From assembly GCA_016930675.1 (NCBI GenBank), contig JAFGGG010000046.1, forward strand, positions 1 through 57,519: a stretch of 57,519 bases of DNA, given 5' to 3'. A program made the translations under genes and the position numbers. Of this stretch, positions 44,990-53,959 are shown piece by piece (within the stretch, counting starts at the first letter, position 1; every line of letters begins with the position of its first letter). The DNA is from Spirochaetales bacterium. GTDB lineage: Bacteria > Spirochaetota > Spirochaetia > SZUA-6 > RPPD01. Below the pieces are notes generated by a model. The model saw only the letters and a list, made by a program, of their open reading frames with translations, ran no database searches and was not told the DNA's origin.

Positions 44990-46009
44990 TTACGGATTAG
45001 CGCCACCCACGGCAAGAAAATGCGTGTTTCCATAGGCTACACTTAGTAAATCGATATCAAATGATATTGAGGCATCATTCCATGATACACCATCATCAAC
45101 TGAATACCATATCTGCCCACGGTATCCAACCGTAACAAAACGATTATTTCCATAAGCTATGCCATGCAGCCATTCTCCACCAACAGGGCTTGAGTCATTC
45201 CATGTTACACCACCATCGGATGACCAAACCATATAACTGGAATATGCTACAGGATTTGTACAATCCCCAACCGCGATAAAACGATTATTACCGTATGCAA
45301 TATCAAAAAAGCGTCCTGTTCCGGCAGCTGAACTATTCCAGGTTCCTAAGAAAATATTATTTGTCCACCATGTTTGTCCCCCTCCATCACATACAGCAAT
45401 AAACCTGCCGCCTCCATAGGCTATGCCGGTTATTATAGGAGAACCAGCCGGACTGGATTCAGCCCATGTATTACCATCATCACCTGAATAGTATACTCGC
45501 CCCGCAGCATTTCTCAGTCCAACTGCAACGAGAAGGCCATTACCATATGTGATATCGAATATACTAGGGGATCCAGGTATACTCGTTACTTCTGTCCAGC
45601 TTCCTTGAGTGCCATCTGTGGATCTACATACACTTCCACTAAAAGTACAAACAAAAAAATAATTGTTGCCAAAAGTTACATGCGGTGTTGCAGGAAAGCC
45701 AAGTGCACCCTCATTACTCCAGGTATTTCCATCATCAATCGATACAAATACCTGGCTAGAATTATCAACAGCAACAAACCTCCCGTTACCATAAGCAATA
45801 GTCCATATCCAATATGTTTCAGTATTTGCAATATCATTCCATGCTCCTTGTTCTCCGCTCACAGATTGATATATTCGTCCGTCACCCCTCACACCGGTCT
45901 CTGTTCCTAAAAAATAACCCAGCATATCCGAACAGCTGCTCAGCAGTAATGCGACAAAACAAACAACCAGTACCGGATGTCTTCTTTTTCCCAAAGATTT
46001 GGTTTTCAT
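44990..46009 (-). CDS. BNR/Asp-box propeller lipoprotein with CSDML N-terminus
   Basis: Lipoprotein of 339 residues, lipobox LSSC (Cys26), then SDMLGYF. Residues about 60-335 hold seven or so repeats of the type IAYGNGRFVAVG-x-x(n)-YS-DDGNTW, with the Asp-box S-x-D-D/G-G-x-T-W as in sialidase/BNR propellers. No catalytic sialidase residues are evident, so a binding or scaffold role is likelier than an enzyme. GGAGG precedes the ATG. It is 27 bp downstream of the second OmpA-family gene, repeating the arrangement at 7948-10990. Confidence 0.82.
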   Translation of the reverse strand: MKTKSLGKRRHPVLVVCFVALLLSSCSDMLGYFLGTETGVRGDGRIYQSVSGEQGAWNDIANTETYWIWTIAYGNGRFVAVDNSSQVFVSIDDGNTWSNEGALGFPATPHVTFGNNYFFVCTFSGSVCRSTDGTQGSWTEVTSIPGSPSIFDITYGNGLLVAVGLRNAAGRVYYSGDDGNTWAESSPAGSPIITGIAYGGGRFIAVCDGGGQTWWTNNIFLGTWNSSAAGTGRFFDIAYGNNRFIAVGDCTNPVAYSSYMVWSSDGGVTWNDSSPVGGEWLHGIAYGNNRFVTVGYRGQIWYSVDDGVSWNDASISFDIDLLSVAYGNTHFLAVGGANP

Positions 46010-46036
46010 ATCCTTTCCTCCTTTAAAGCCTCTGCT

Positions 46037-47680
46037 TTACTTCTGTAAAATGATCTCTACCCTGCGGTTCTTGCCTCGATTCTGTTTATCGCCAAAGGCT
46101 ACCAGCGGACTGGAGCTGCCACAGCCTTTTGTATTAATGCGATAAGCGGCAATTCCCTTCTGCACCAAGGCCTGCTTGATGTTTTCAGCACGCTCTTTGG
46201 AAAGCTTTATTAACACCTGATTTTCTTCTTCTAAAGCTTTGTCTTCATCATACCAGTACTGATTGTAAGTATGCCCCTCAATAACTATCTTATAGCTGGG
46301 AAACTTTTTTAAAATTTCAGCCAGACGCGAAATTATCCTTTTATTCTCTTTTACCTGAGTGCTATCTCCCTTTAGATAATCACTGGAATACGCGGCAAAA
46401 TGCATATTGGAAATTATAACCTTATACTTTTCACCCTGCTTTTGTACCAGAATATCTGTCTTAATGAGGTCCTCTATAATTGTCCTGTTCCCTACTTCAT
46501 CAGTTATTGCAAGTGTGAGCGGATAGTCCTCCGCGGATTCCACAAGCCTTCCCCCATCCGACGTACCATCCCATTCAAGCTGTTCGGGAAAATTCCCCCT
46601 GCCCTTAAAGGTTTTAAAGCGCTTCCCTCCGGAATCAGCTATAATAAGTTCCCAATCCTGTATTTCTGATGTATCTTCGACCCTACCCCGCATGAACAGG
46701 CGATCTTTGTCACCATCGTTGTCAGGAGAAAATATATCCGGCTTAATATCAAGCCGTACTGCGGGCGGGGTATTATCCACTACAACCGACTCGCTCATTG
46801 CCGTTATTTCTCTTCCGTCATCGTATGTTACAGTGCAAGCCACTTTATATGTGCCGTCTGCGACAAGTTTTTTATAATCGTCTCTTCCGTCCCACACAAT
46901 CTTCTTTGCCAATACGGACTCCCCGGAAAAAACTTTAACCGGTCTATTGTATCCGTTTAAGATCTCCAGGTTATAATGTGATATGGGAAGCTCTTTATCG
47001 CTTTTAATCGACAACAACACCATATCTTTATAACCATCCCCGTTCGGAGAAAAAACAGGCGTGTTTCTTTCAATAATAATACGGGGAAGCCCGGGTAACG
47101 GCCGGTGAGGTTTTTGTTCTTCGACAGTTACGGGGAAAACCTTTTTTACTCCCACATTAATACTGAAGTAAGTGCCAATATTACTCTCTTCAAAAAAGAG
47201 CATACAGCCCGGAGTTAAAGAAAGATAAAAATCTTCAAAGACCGTCAGGCTAAACTCTGTTTGTATGGTTATATATGGATCAAAAAAAAGCAAAGACTCC
47301 CCCGTATCTACCAGATGCCCCACATATCCGCCGCCCAACAGGGGCGTAACAATAAAGAGATCATCCCTTACGATGCTATAACCAATAAGCGCCGATACGG
47401 AACTCAACCCAAACGAGTTTATCGTTTCAATTTCTTCTGAAATAAAATTATAGCCAAAACCTATCTTCAAAACACTGTTTTCAAATAGTAGATCGCTGAC
47501 ACCCACATATAGTTCCAAACCAAAACCAATTGGTGATATTTCATTGAATACTCCCGTAGGAATAATTACATTCCCCGCCAATTGCGGCGCGATAGTTATT
47601 GTCGATGCATCATCATTACTTTCCGTATACGCAAAGAAAGCAATACATAATAAACAAAACGTGCTTATGATTTTTTTCAT
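46037..47680 (-). CDS. OmpA-family outer-membrane protein with FlgD/Ig-like repeats (paralogue 2)
   Basis: Protein of 547 residues, closely similar to the one at 9332-10990 in length, order and motifs: signal peptide (ending FAYTES), barrel-like region ending near residue 185, PGLPRIIIERNTPVFSPNGDGYKD, two FlgD-like repeats with WDGRDDYKKLVADGTY and WDGTSDGGRLVESAEDYP, and an OmpA domain (IVIEGHTYN, LSKERAENIKQALVQKGI, final NRRVEIILQK). AAGGATT precedes the ATG. A palindrome at 47842 lies 160 bp upstream. It probably anchors or presents the CSDML lipoprotein encoded next; this is inferred from synteny. Confidence 0.88.
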   Translation of the reverse strand: MKKIISTFCLLCIAFFAYTESNDDASTITIAPQLAGNVIIPTGVFNEISPIGFGLELYVGVSDLLFENSVLKIGFGYNFISEEIETINSFGLSSVSALIGYSIVRDDLFIVTPLLGGGYVGHLVDTGESLLFFDPYITIQTEFSLTVFEDFYLSLTPGCMLFFEESNIGTYFSINVGVKKVFPVTVEEQKPHRPLPGLPRIIIERNTPVFSPNGDGYKDMVLLSIKSDKELPISHYNLEILNGYNRPVKVFSGESVLAKKIVWDGRDDYKKLVADGTYKVACTVTYDDGREITAMSESVVVDNTPPAVRLDIKPDIFSPDNDGDKDRLFMRGRVEDTSEIQDWELIIADSGGKRFKTFKGRGNFPEQLEWDGTSDGGRLVESAEDYPLTLAITDEVGNRTIIEDLIKTDILVQKQGEKYKVIISNMHFAAYSSDYLKGDSTQVKENKRIISRLAEILKKFPSYKIVIEGHTYNQYWYDEDKALEEENQVLIKLSKERAENIKQALVQKGIAAYRINTKGCGSSSPLVAFGDKQNRGKNRRVEIILQK

Positions 47681-47841
47681 ATAATAATCCTTAACCTTCT
47701 ATCATTATGCTTAAAAAAAACTGAAATGATTTACGCATAATCACTTGTTTTTCGTGAGATCGAAGCATAGGTGGTGTCGACCACAATGCTTTTTCCCTTA
47801 TCTTTCTGATTAAACATATCACAGGATGGGAATTACCATAG

Positions 47842-47857
47842 TCATACTTTAGTATGA
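47842..47857. promoter_or_regulatory. Palindromic site TCATACTTTAGTATGA, copy 2
   Basis: Identical 16-mer to 34030-34045. A further half-like ATCATACTTGA follows at 47863. It lies in the 286-bp spacer between the OmpA-family gene and the second solute-binding gene. Candidate operator; no matching -10/-35 pair is evident beside it. Confidence 0.45.
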
Positions 47858-47966
47858 CCGCTATCATACTTGAACTAAAAGATTGATCCTATTCATTCCA
47901 AATGATCGTCCGGGCCCTCTGCGTCCGCTTATCAGTATCTACCGGTATCTCAGGCAACAGAGACAC

Positions 47967-49742
47967 TCATCTCCCGAACTGTTTTTCCAGTTCCTCATCG
48001 TAGTACACATTTACCGGCTCCGCGGGCAGGGCCGAATTACCAGCCACCGCCTCCTGCAGCGCCCGCAGCTTTGAGCCGTCTATTTCCCAATTGGTAAGAT
48101 ACGAGTCTTCGGAGGCAGAGTCGGTATATTTTTTCAATATTTTTGGCGGCGTGGAAAATTTGTTCCAGTAATAAACCCTGGTGTACGGAGCGTACCACAA
48201 CAAAATCACGGGCACATCACGCGCAAGAATCAGATCCATCCGCTTGAGTATTTCCAGCCGCTTGTCGATATCAAATTCTTCAAGATAGCTATCGATCAGT
48301 ACGTCCAGTTCCGGATTTTTATAGCCCACGATATTATTGGTATTGGGAAGATCCGCGGTGTCGCTTTTCCAGCCGTCTTCCATGGATGGAAAAAGAGTAC
48401 CGGGATCCACCCCCCACGCTATGTTTACCATATCGAATTCCAGATCTTCGAACACCCGCTTGCGGTAGGCGGCTATGGAAATCAGGTTTAAATTAATGCG
48501 CACTCCGACTTTGGCGCAGTCTTCTTTATAAATGGTCAGGTGCTTCTCGAAACTCTGGGTATAATACAGGAATTCAATCTCAAAGCGCTTACCCTGATCA
48601 TTCATGAGTACGCCCTCGCTGTCCACCTTATTCCAGCCCGCCGCGGCCAGCAGGGCGCGCGCTTTTTCAGGATTGTAGTTAAAACGAGGCAGATCCGCGT
48701 CATTGTTAAAAAAGCTGGGGAAATAGGAGTATAATGGTATGTACTGGTCGTACATCAATTTTTCATTAAGGAGATCTATGTTTAACAGATAGGCCAGCGC
48801 TTTTCTCACCCTGATATCCTGAAATATCTTTTTGCGCATATTCATATGAAATCCCTGGTATAACTCCGGCTTATAATTGTATACCTTCCTGGTCAGAATC
48901 CAGTTCTGTGTTACCTGGTAAGGAGGATCTTCCTCAGTCCACTCCACCCAGTCCTTGGAAGTTGGCGGTATCATCAGGTCGATATCACCTTTTTTCAAGG
49001 ATTCCAGCCTAATTTCGTCCTCCAGAATAAATTTATACTTGATGCGCTCGAAATTGTACATGCCCTGTTTTTGGGGAAGCTCTTTGGCCCAGTAGTCCGG
49101 CCGCTTCCTGAGCACAATAAAGCGCTCGGGTTCCACATCTTCGATAACATAGGGGCCCGAACCCGGAGGCAGCATGAGATTGAAGTCCTTGTTGAAATCA
49201 CCGCCCTCAAACTCGTGTTTGGGCAGAACCAGAAAAGAAGAGGCGTGCACAAAGTTGAACCAGCGGGGGGTTTTGGCCTGAAATACCACGGTGTAGTCAT
49301 CCGGCGCATAGACCCGCTCGAAAGCCGCTTCGTAAAACATTCTGAAAACGGTGGTAAGATTTTCCGGATTCATAATCGTATCGTACGTAAAAATCACGTC
49401 TGCGGATGTTACCGGAGATCCGTCCGCCCACCTGGCGTTTTTATTCAACATAAAGGTATAGGTAAGTTTGTCAGGGCTTATGCTCCAGCTTTGCGCCAGT
49501 CTGCCTTCCAGTTCCCAGGTTTCGGTATTGCGTTCGCACAGCCGTTCATAAACAAGCTGGGCCACCTCAATACTGAAAGAATTGTAATCGATAAAACAGT
49601 TTAGAGATTTTTGCATCTGCCTTTCGCCCACCACAATCATGTTTTGGTCGGCTGCGGCAGGTATCTGCCCGCCCTGCCCGTCACATGTGATGAAGACAAA
49701 CAATGCTGATATTAAAATCCAGGTGCATAATAACCTTTTCAT
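47967..49742 (-). CDS. Orphan peptide-binding lipoprotein (SBP family 5), paralogue of the Yej-type binding protein
   Basis: Lipoprotein of 591 residues, lipobox FITC (Cys20), collinear with the protein at 42990-44774 through its whole length (same blocks YERLCERNTETWELEGRLAQSW, FMLNKNARWADGSPVTSADVIFTYDTI, VRKALAYLLNIDLLNEKLMYDQYIPL). It has no permease genes of its own, so it may feed the same transporter with another substrate. The start is ATG 49742 with AGGAG 7 nt upstream; a TTG two codons earlier is less likely. Confidence 0.9.
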   Translation of the reverse strand: MKRLLCTWILISALFVFITCDGQGGQIPAAADQNMIVVGERQMQKSLNCFIDYNSFSIEVAQLVYERLCERNTETWELEGRLAQSWSISPDKLTYTFMLNKNARWADGSPVTSADVIFTYDTIMNPENLTTVFRMFYEAAFERVYAPDDYTVVFQAKTPRWFNFVHASSFLVLPKHEFEGGDFNKDFNLMLPPGSGPYVIEDVEPERFIVLRKRPDYWAKELPQKQGMYNFERIKYKFILEDEIRLESLKKGDIDLMIPPTSKDWVEWTEEDPPYQVTQNWILTRKVYNYKPELYQGFHMNMRKKIFQDIRVRKALAYLLNIDLLNEKLMYDQYIPLYSYFPSFFNNDADLPRFNYNPEKARALLAAAGWNKVDSEGVLMNDQGKRFEIEFLYYTQSFEKHLTIYKEDCAKVGVRINLNLISIAAYRKRVFEDLEFDMVNIAWGVDPGTLFPSMEDGWKSDTADLPNTNNIVGYKNPELDVLIDSYLEEFDIDKRLEILKRMDLILARDVPVILLWYAPYTRVYYWNKFSTPPKILKKYTDSASEDSYLTNWEIDGSKLRALQEAVAGNSALPAEPVNVYYDEELEKQFGR

Positions 49743-49797
49743 ACGCAAACTCCTTTATCCGAGATGTGTCAATAAAATCATTTATAGTTAAAAATGA

Positions 49798-49959
49798 TCT
49801 AGTAAGGAATTTAATGGAAATATCCGAATTAGTCGAGTGGCTTTACGTTGCCCGCTTATCACCGGTGTAATTGATTTTTCTGAATATCAGGACGCTTGCC
49901 TGCATATCGACAGGCAGCGGGGCAAGACCATGAAGGTTATGATAAGCGTAGATAAGTAA
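49798..49959 (+). pseudogene. 3' remnant of a medium-chain (zinc-type) dehydrogenase gene
   Basis: A frame of 53 codons, open from a TGA at 49795 to TAA at 49957-49959, encodes NGNIRISRVALRCPLITG, VIDFSEYQDACLHI and ending GKTMKVMISVDK. The end of medium-chain alcohol/sorbitol dehydrogenases has this form: P-L-I-T-G-x-I-x-F, then a helix with A, then G-K-x-x-K-V-x-I. The first roughly 300 residues are missing, there is no start codon and no ribosome site. It is the only content of the 310-bp spacer between the genes at 49742 and 50053. Confidence 0.6.
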
Positions 49960-50052
49960 AAATAACCGGTCATCATACTTTTACTTCTCGACACTTTTTG
50001 TTGGATAACAGAAAAATGTCTGAGTAAAAGCATGGATTAAACGATGAGCTTT

Positions 50053-51123
50053 TTAATACAGTCGGTCGCACTTGATGAATTCCTTGACGTAACCCGCCAT
50101 GGTGGATTTGGGATGGTACGCCATCAGTTTGTTTCCGTATAAATTGCTCTGCTCGAGGTTGTAAATATCACTGCCCCAGGCTCCGCGGTACATGCCGAAC
50201 AGCTGCCAGAGGCTGATGATCTCGGATGAATTGATCTGCAAGACACTTTTATACAGCTCCGCCGCTTTTTTAAAATTTTTGAGCACGTGCATTTCATTCT
50301 GCGCGTAGATCCACAGTCTCGTTATCATATTTGTGTCTTCATCGATGGAATCCATGGCTTGCTTCAGATAGTTGTGGAATTCCTGCTTGTTATCCTTATT
50401 GTTGTAATCCACCGCCAGCACGTAAAGGGCTTCGGTCATGCCGGGATCAAGCTCAATGGCTTTATGCAGATATTGAATCGACTGGTCATAGTATCCGGGA
50501 CTTTCGGGATTGTCCTTGTTGGCGGCCAGAAAATTATACTCAAGACCTTTCAGGTAGGCTTCATAGGCGGCGATACTCCGAGTGGGCTTTTTCTTGATCT
50601 CTTGGTCGATATCATATTCTATAAGCGTGCTCCGCTCCACGCTGATGATGCCTTTCAGTTTTTCAACGATATCGATGCTCAGACTGTCCTGTAAATCGAA
50701 AAACGAATCTATGGCTCCGGTTATTTTGGCACTGCATTTAACGATGCTTGTTTCGGTTTGAACTACCTTGGAAATCAGCCGGATGTTCTTGCCCATGATC
50801 TGGTAGGAACCGGTAATCAGATATGTGGCTCCGGAAAGATTTCCTATCTGCGGCGCGTTCTTTTCATCCGCCAGGTCGGACAGGGAAAACTCTATCTCCT
50901 TTATTATTTCTTTTAGGGAAAGCCTGTCCACAACAATAAAATTCGCCGACTTTAGATCGTTCACCAGATTTTCGGCAATCCCGTCACCCAGCCCGGAATA
51001 CTCTTGGCTCTGCGAGATATTGGCAAACTGCAGCACGCCCACGGTATCAAGGTCCGCGGAAGCGCCGGCCGCACCGATTATCACGCTTAAGAATAACATA
51101 CACAGGATGGATCGGAATCTCAT
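50053..51123 (-). CDS. FlgO/CsgG-like exported protein with TPR region
   Basis: Protein of 356 residues with a signal peptide (ending GASADL). Residues about 25-170 match the CsgG/TolB-N/FlgO fold: VGVLQFANISQSQEYSGLGDGIAENLVNDLKSANFIVVDR, then LSGATYLITGSYQIMGKNIRLISKVV. Residues about 190-340 have TPR-like pairs of helices (YDQSIQYLHKAIELDPGMTEALYVLA). Such proteins act in outer-membrane secretion or organelle assembly, or as envelope stress sensors; the precise role here is open. A promoter lies just before the ATG, with almost no leader. Confidence 0.75.
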   Translation of the reverse strand: MRFRSILCMLFLSVIIGAAGASADLDTVGVLQFANISQSQEYSGLGDGIAENLVNDLKSANFIVVDRLSLKEIIKEIEFSLSDLADEKNAPQIGNLSGATYLITGSYQIMGKNIRLISKVVQTETSIVKCSAKITGAIDSFFDLQDSLSIDIVEKLKGIISVERSTLIEYDIDQEIKKKPTRSIAAYEAYLKGLEYNFLAANKDNPESPGYYDQSIQYLHKAIELDPGMTEALYVLAVDYNNKDNKQEFHNYLKQAMDSIDEDTNMITRLWIYAQNEMHVLKNFKKAAELYKSVLQINSSEIISLWQLFGMYRGAWGSDIYNLEQSNLYGNKLMAYHPKSTMAGYVKEFIKCDRLY

Positions 51124-51132
51124 ATCTCTTTA

Positions 51133-51161
51133 ATAGTAGAAAATAGCACTTATCTTGTCAA
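51133..51161 (-). promoter_or_regulatory. Promoter of the FlgO-like gene, near-leaderless
   Basis: On the minus strand TTGACA (51161-51156), 17-nt spacer, TACTAT (51138-51133). ATG 51123 begins 10 nt after the end of the -10 box, so the leader would be about 2-4 nt. Confidence 0.6.
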
Positions 51162-51194
51162 TAAGCGGCTTGCTGATGAAGTAAGGCGGATCTG

Positions 51195-52745
51195 TTATTC
51201 CCACTCGATGGTAGCCGGCGGTTTGCTCGACACGTCGTAGACCACGCGGCCGATCTCTTTGATGGAATTGGTAATTTTAGCGGATATCTCCAGCAGATCC
51301 GTGGTGGGAAAGGAAAACACGTCCGCGGTCATGCCGTCGTGCGAAACAACGGCGCGCAGCGTGAGCACATAACCGTAACGGCGCATGTCGCCGCTCACAC
51401 CAACAGAGCGCAGGGGCAAAAGCACGCAAAAGGCCTGCCAGATCTTATCGTATAGCCCGCGCTGTTTTAACTCATCAATATATATATAATCCGCTTGTTT
51501 GAGCACTGCAAGCTTCTCATCAGTAATCTCGCCCAGAATCCGCACAGCCAGACCCGGCCCGGGAAAGGGATGCCGCCCGATAATCCCTGGGCTTAATCCC
51601 AGCTTTTTACCCAGGCTGCGCACCTCATCCTTATAGAGCATGGCCAGCGGTTCAACCACAAGACCCTGCCTGCGTTTGGCCTCCACCAATGGCGAGCGTA
51701 CATTGTGGTGGGATTTGATCACATGCGCCTTTTTGCCCACACCTTTACCGGATTCGATCATATCAGTATAGAGTGTTCCCTGGGAAAGATACGCATTTTT
51801 TATACCGAGTTTTTTCACTTCTCTTTCCTGAACATCGATAAACATATCGCCGATGATGCGCCGCTTTTTCTCCGGATCAGTTACGCCCGCCAATGCTTTT
51901 AGAAAATCGGCCGCAGCGTTGATATGATGAATATGCACCGCGCCCAGGCTGCCGAGGTTCGCCTCCACTTCCTGCGATTCGTGCTTTCGCATCAGACCCG
52001 TATCGATATACATAAGGTGTACCTGGTCGGGAGGCAAGGCTTTGAGCAGCAGCCCGGCCGCCACCGAAGAGTCCACCCCGCCGGAAATCAACAGCAGTAC
52101 TTTTTGGTTGCCCACATGAGTCTTTATCTCTTCCATGCCGGCCCTTAGGTACGCATCCACATTCCATTCTTTTTTGGCACCGCAGATGGTAAGCGCGAAG
52201 TTCTTCAAAACATCCATTCCGTACTCGCAGTGGGTCACTTCGGGGTGAAACTGCAGTCCGTACACCTGTTTTGAATTATGCTTGACCACGGCGGGAATGC
52301 CGTTTTCCGTCTGCGCCACAACTTTAAAGTCAGGCGCCAGTTTTTCGATCGTGTCGCCGTGGCTCATCCATGAAATAAAACCGTCCGGTATGTTTTGAAG
52401 CAGTTCCGACCGCTCGGTGACAAACACCCTGGCCCGTCCGTACTCCTTTTTCGAATGCGGCGTAACCCTGCCTCCCTGATCGTGCATCATGCGCTGGGAC
52501 CCGTAGCAGATACCCAGCAGGGGAAGCTCCAGAGTATAAAGTGCGTGATCGGGTTTGGGCGCATCTTTTTCATATACGGATTCAGGCGAACCGGAAAGGA
52601 TGATGCCTTTTACATCCGCGGATAGTTTCGGCGCCAGCTCGCTTTCTCCGGGCACAATCTCGGAAAACACACCAAGCTCCCTTATGCGGCGCCCGATAAG
52701 CTGGGTTGTCTGGCTGCCGAAATCCAAAACTAAGATTTTGTCCAT
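51195..52745 (-). CDS. guaA: GMP synthase (glutamine-hydrolysing)
   Basis: Enzyme of 516 residues that aminates XMP to GMP with glutamine and ATP. The N-terminal class I amidotransferase domain has LGICYGSQRM with the nucleophile Cys, and LQFHPEVTH with catalytic His and Glu. The ATP-pyrophosphatase domain has the PP-loop SGGVDSSVA, LSQGTLYTDMIES and the HHNVRSP region. The dimerisation domain ends KPPATIEWE, as expected. It is the last gene of the purine operon; its start lies 16 nt inside the end of purA. Confidence 0.97.
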   Translation of the reverse strand: MDKILVLDFGSQTTQLIGRRIRELGVFSEIVPGESELAPKLSADVKGIILSGSPESVYEKDAPKPDHALYTLELPLLGICYGSQRMMHDQGGRVTPHSKKEYGRARVFVTERSELLQNIPDGFISWMSHGDTIEKLAPDFKVVAQTENGIPAVVKHNSKQVYGLQFHPEVTHCEYGMDVLKNFALTICGAKKEWNVDAYLRAGMEEIKTHVGNQKVLLLISGGVDSSVAAGLLLKALPPDQVHLMYIDTGLMRKHESQEVEANLGSLGAVHIHHINAAADFLKALAGVTDPEKKRRIIGDMFIDVQEREVKKLGIKNAYLSQGTLYTDMIESGKGVGKKAHVIKSHHNVRSPLVEAKRRQGLVVEPLAMLYKDEVRSLGKKLGLSPGIIGRHPFPGPGLAVRILGEITDEKLAVLKQADYIYIDELKQRGLYDKIWQAFCVLLPLRSVGVSGDMRRYGYVLTLRAVVSHDGMTADVFSFPTTDLLEISAKITNSIKEIGRVVYDVSSKPPATIEWE

Positions 52746-53959
52746 GGATTATCTCTGATAATCGTCTCAGCCCGTTTATAACCCACAGATACAATACCTA
52801 TCTTGGTCGCTGTGTACTGTTCAATAAAAGAGACATATTCCTGAGCCTGAACCGGCAGATCGTCGTAGCGGCGGCAGTCTTTTATGCTTTTTTTCCAGCC
52901 CTTAAAGCTTTTAAGCACGGGTTCCGTATTTTCCAGTTTGTCTATGGAAGCGGGAAATATCTTGGTTTCTTTGCCGTTTATCTTGTACGCGGTACAGCAG
53001 TGTATCTCCTCGATTTCATCGTACACATCGAGGTGGGTAAGTGCCAAATAATCTATTGAATTCGTAAAACAGGCATAGCGCAAAGCAACAAGATCCAAAT
53101 AGCCGCAGCGGCGGGGACGGCCGGTGGTCACACCGTACTCTCTTCCCACTTCACGTATGTAGTTCTCCAGCTCACCCTCACGCTCCGTGTTAAACTGAGT
53201 GGGAAACGGGCCGTTGCCCACCCGCGTGGAATAGGCCTTGCAGACCCCGACAATAGTATCGATCCCTTTGGGGCCTACCGCGCCTCCGATGGCGGCTCCC
53301 GCGGCACAAGACATGCCGGAAGAAACAAAAGGATACGTACCAAGGTCAAGATCCAGCAGTGTGCCCTGGGCTCCTTCAAACAGAATGTTTTCGTGCTTAT
53401 GCTGATGCATAAACGAGGCCAGATCGATCACCATCTCCTTAATTTTTGGTTTGTATTGATTCAGATATGTTTTATCCGCTTCAGACAGACTGGTAAAGAA
53501 TTTTTCTTCGAAAATATCGCCTACTCTTATACCGTCTCGTGCCGCTTTTAAGGCATAGGTAATACCTATTCCCCGGCCCGTAGTACCCAGAGGGCGCTTG
53601 CGCTGTTTATCCTGCTCCTTATCCTGCTCTTTATAGCGGGGAAGCACAATATGTGCCCTGTCTGCGATAAAAATTCTTCCCTGCCAGCTGATACCCTGAT
53701 CGGAAAGCGTTTTTAGTTCGTTGAACATGCTTTCCAGATCGATTACCATACCTAAGCCCAAAATCACCTTTTTATTCGGAGAAATTATGCCCGACGGTAT
53801 CAGGTGCAGTTTATAGGTATTGTCGCCGATGACTATGGTATGCCCGGCATTGGCTCCTCCCGCGTAGCGGATAATAAGTGAAGATTCCTCAGCTAAAAAA
53901 TCTACGATTTTCCCTTTGCCTTCATCTCCCCATTGTGCTCCGATAACTACAACTCTCAT
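52730..53959 (-). CDS. purA: Adenylosuccinate synthetase
   Basis: Enzyme of 409 residues that joins IMP and aspartate with GTP to adenylosuccinate. Motifs: GAQWGDEGKGKIVDFLAE (P-loop and catalytic Asp), AGHTIV with the catalytic His region, GTTGRGIGITYALKA, and TGRPRRCGYLDL for IMP and GTP contacts. It is slightly shorter than the common 425-430 residues. The start ATG overlaps the stop of guaB (ATGA). This enzyme directs IMP to AMP, while guaB and guaA direct it to GMP. Confidence 0.97.
   Translation of the reverse strand: MRVVVIGAQWGDEGKGKIVDFLAEESSLIIRYAGGANAGHTIVIGDNTYKLHLIPSGIISPNKKVILGLGMVIDLESMFNELKTLSDQGISWQGRIFIADRAHIVLPRYKEQDKEQDKQRKRPLGTTGRGIGITYALKAARDGIRVGDIFEEKFFTSLSEADKTYLNQYKPKIKEMVIDLASFMHQHKHENILFEGAQGTLLDLDLGTYPFVSSGMSCAAGAAIGGAVGPKGIDTIVGVCKAYSTRVGNGPFPTQFNTEREGELENYIREVGREYGVTTGRPRRCGYLDLVALRYACFTNSIDYLALTHLDVYDEIEEIHCCTAYKINGKETKIFPASIDKLENTEPVLKSFKGWKKSIKDCRRYDDLPVQAQEYVSFIEQYTATKIGIVSVGYKRAETIIRDNPWTKS

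Noticed and set aside
47755..47850. 28-codon minus-strand frame starting MFNQKDKGKSIVVDTTYAS
   Set aside because: It looked faintly like a transposase piece, but another frame is open over the same stretch and no motif decides between them.
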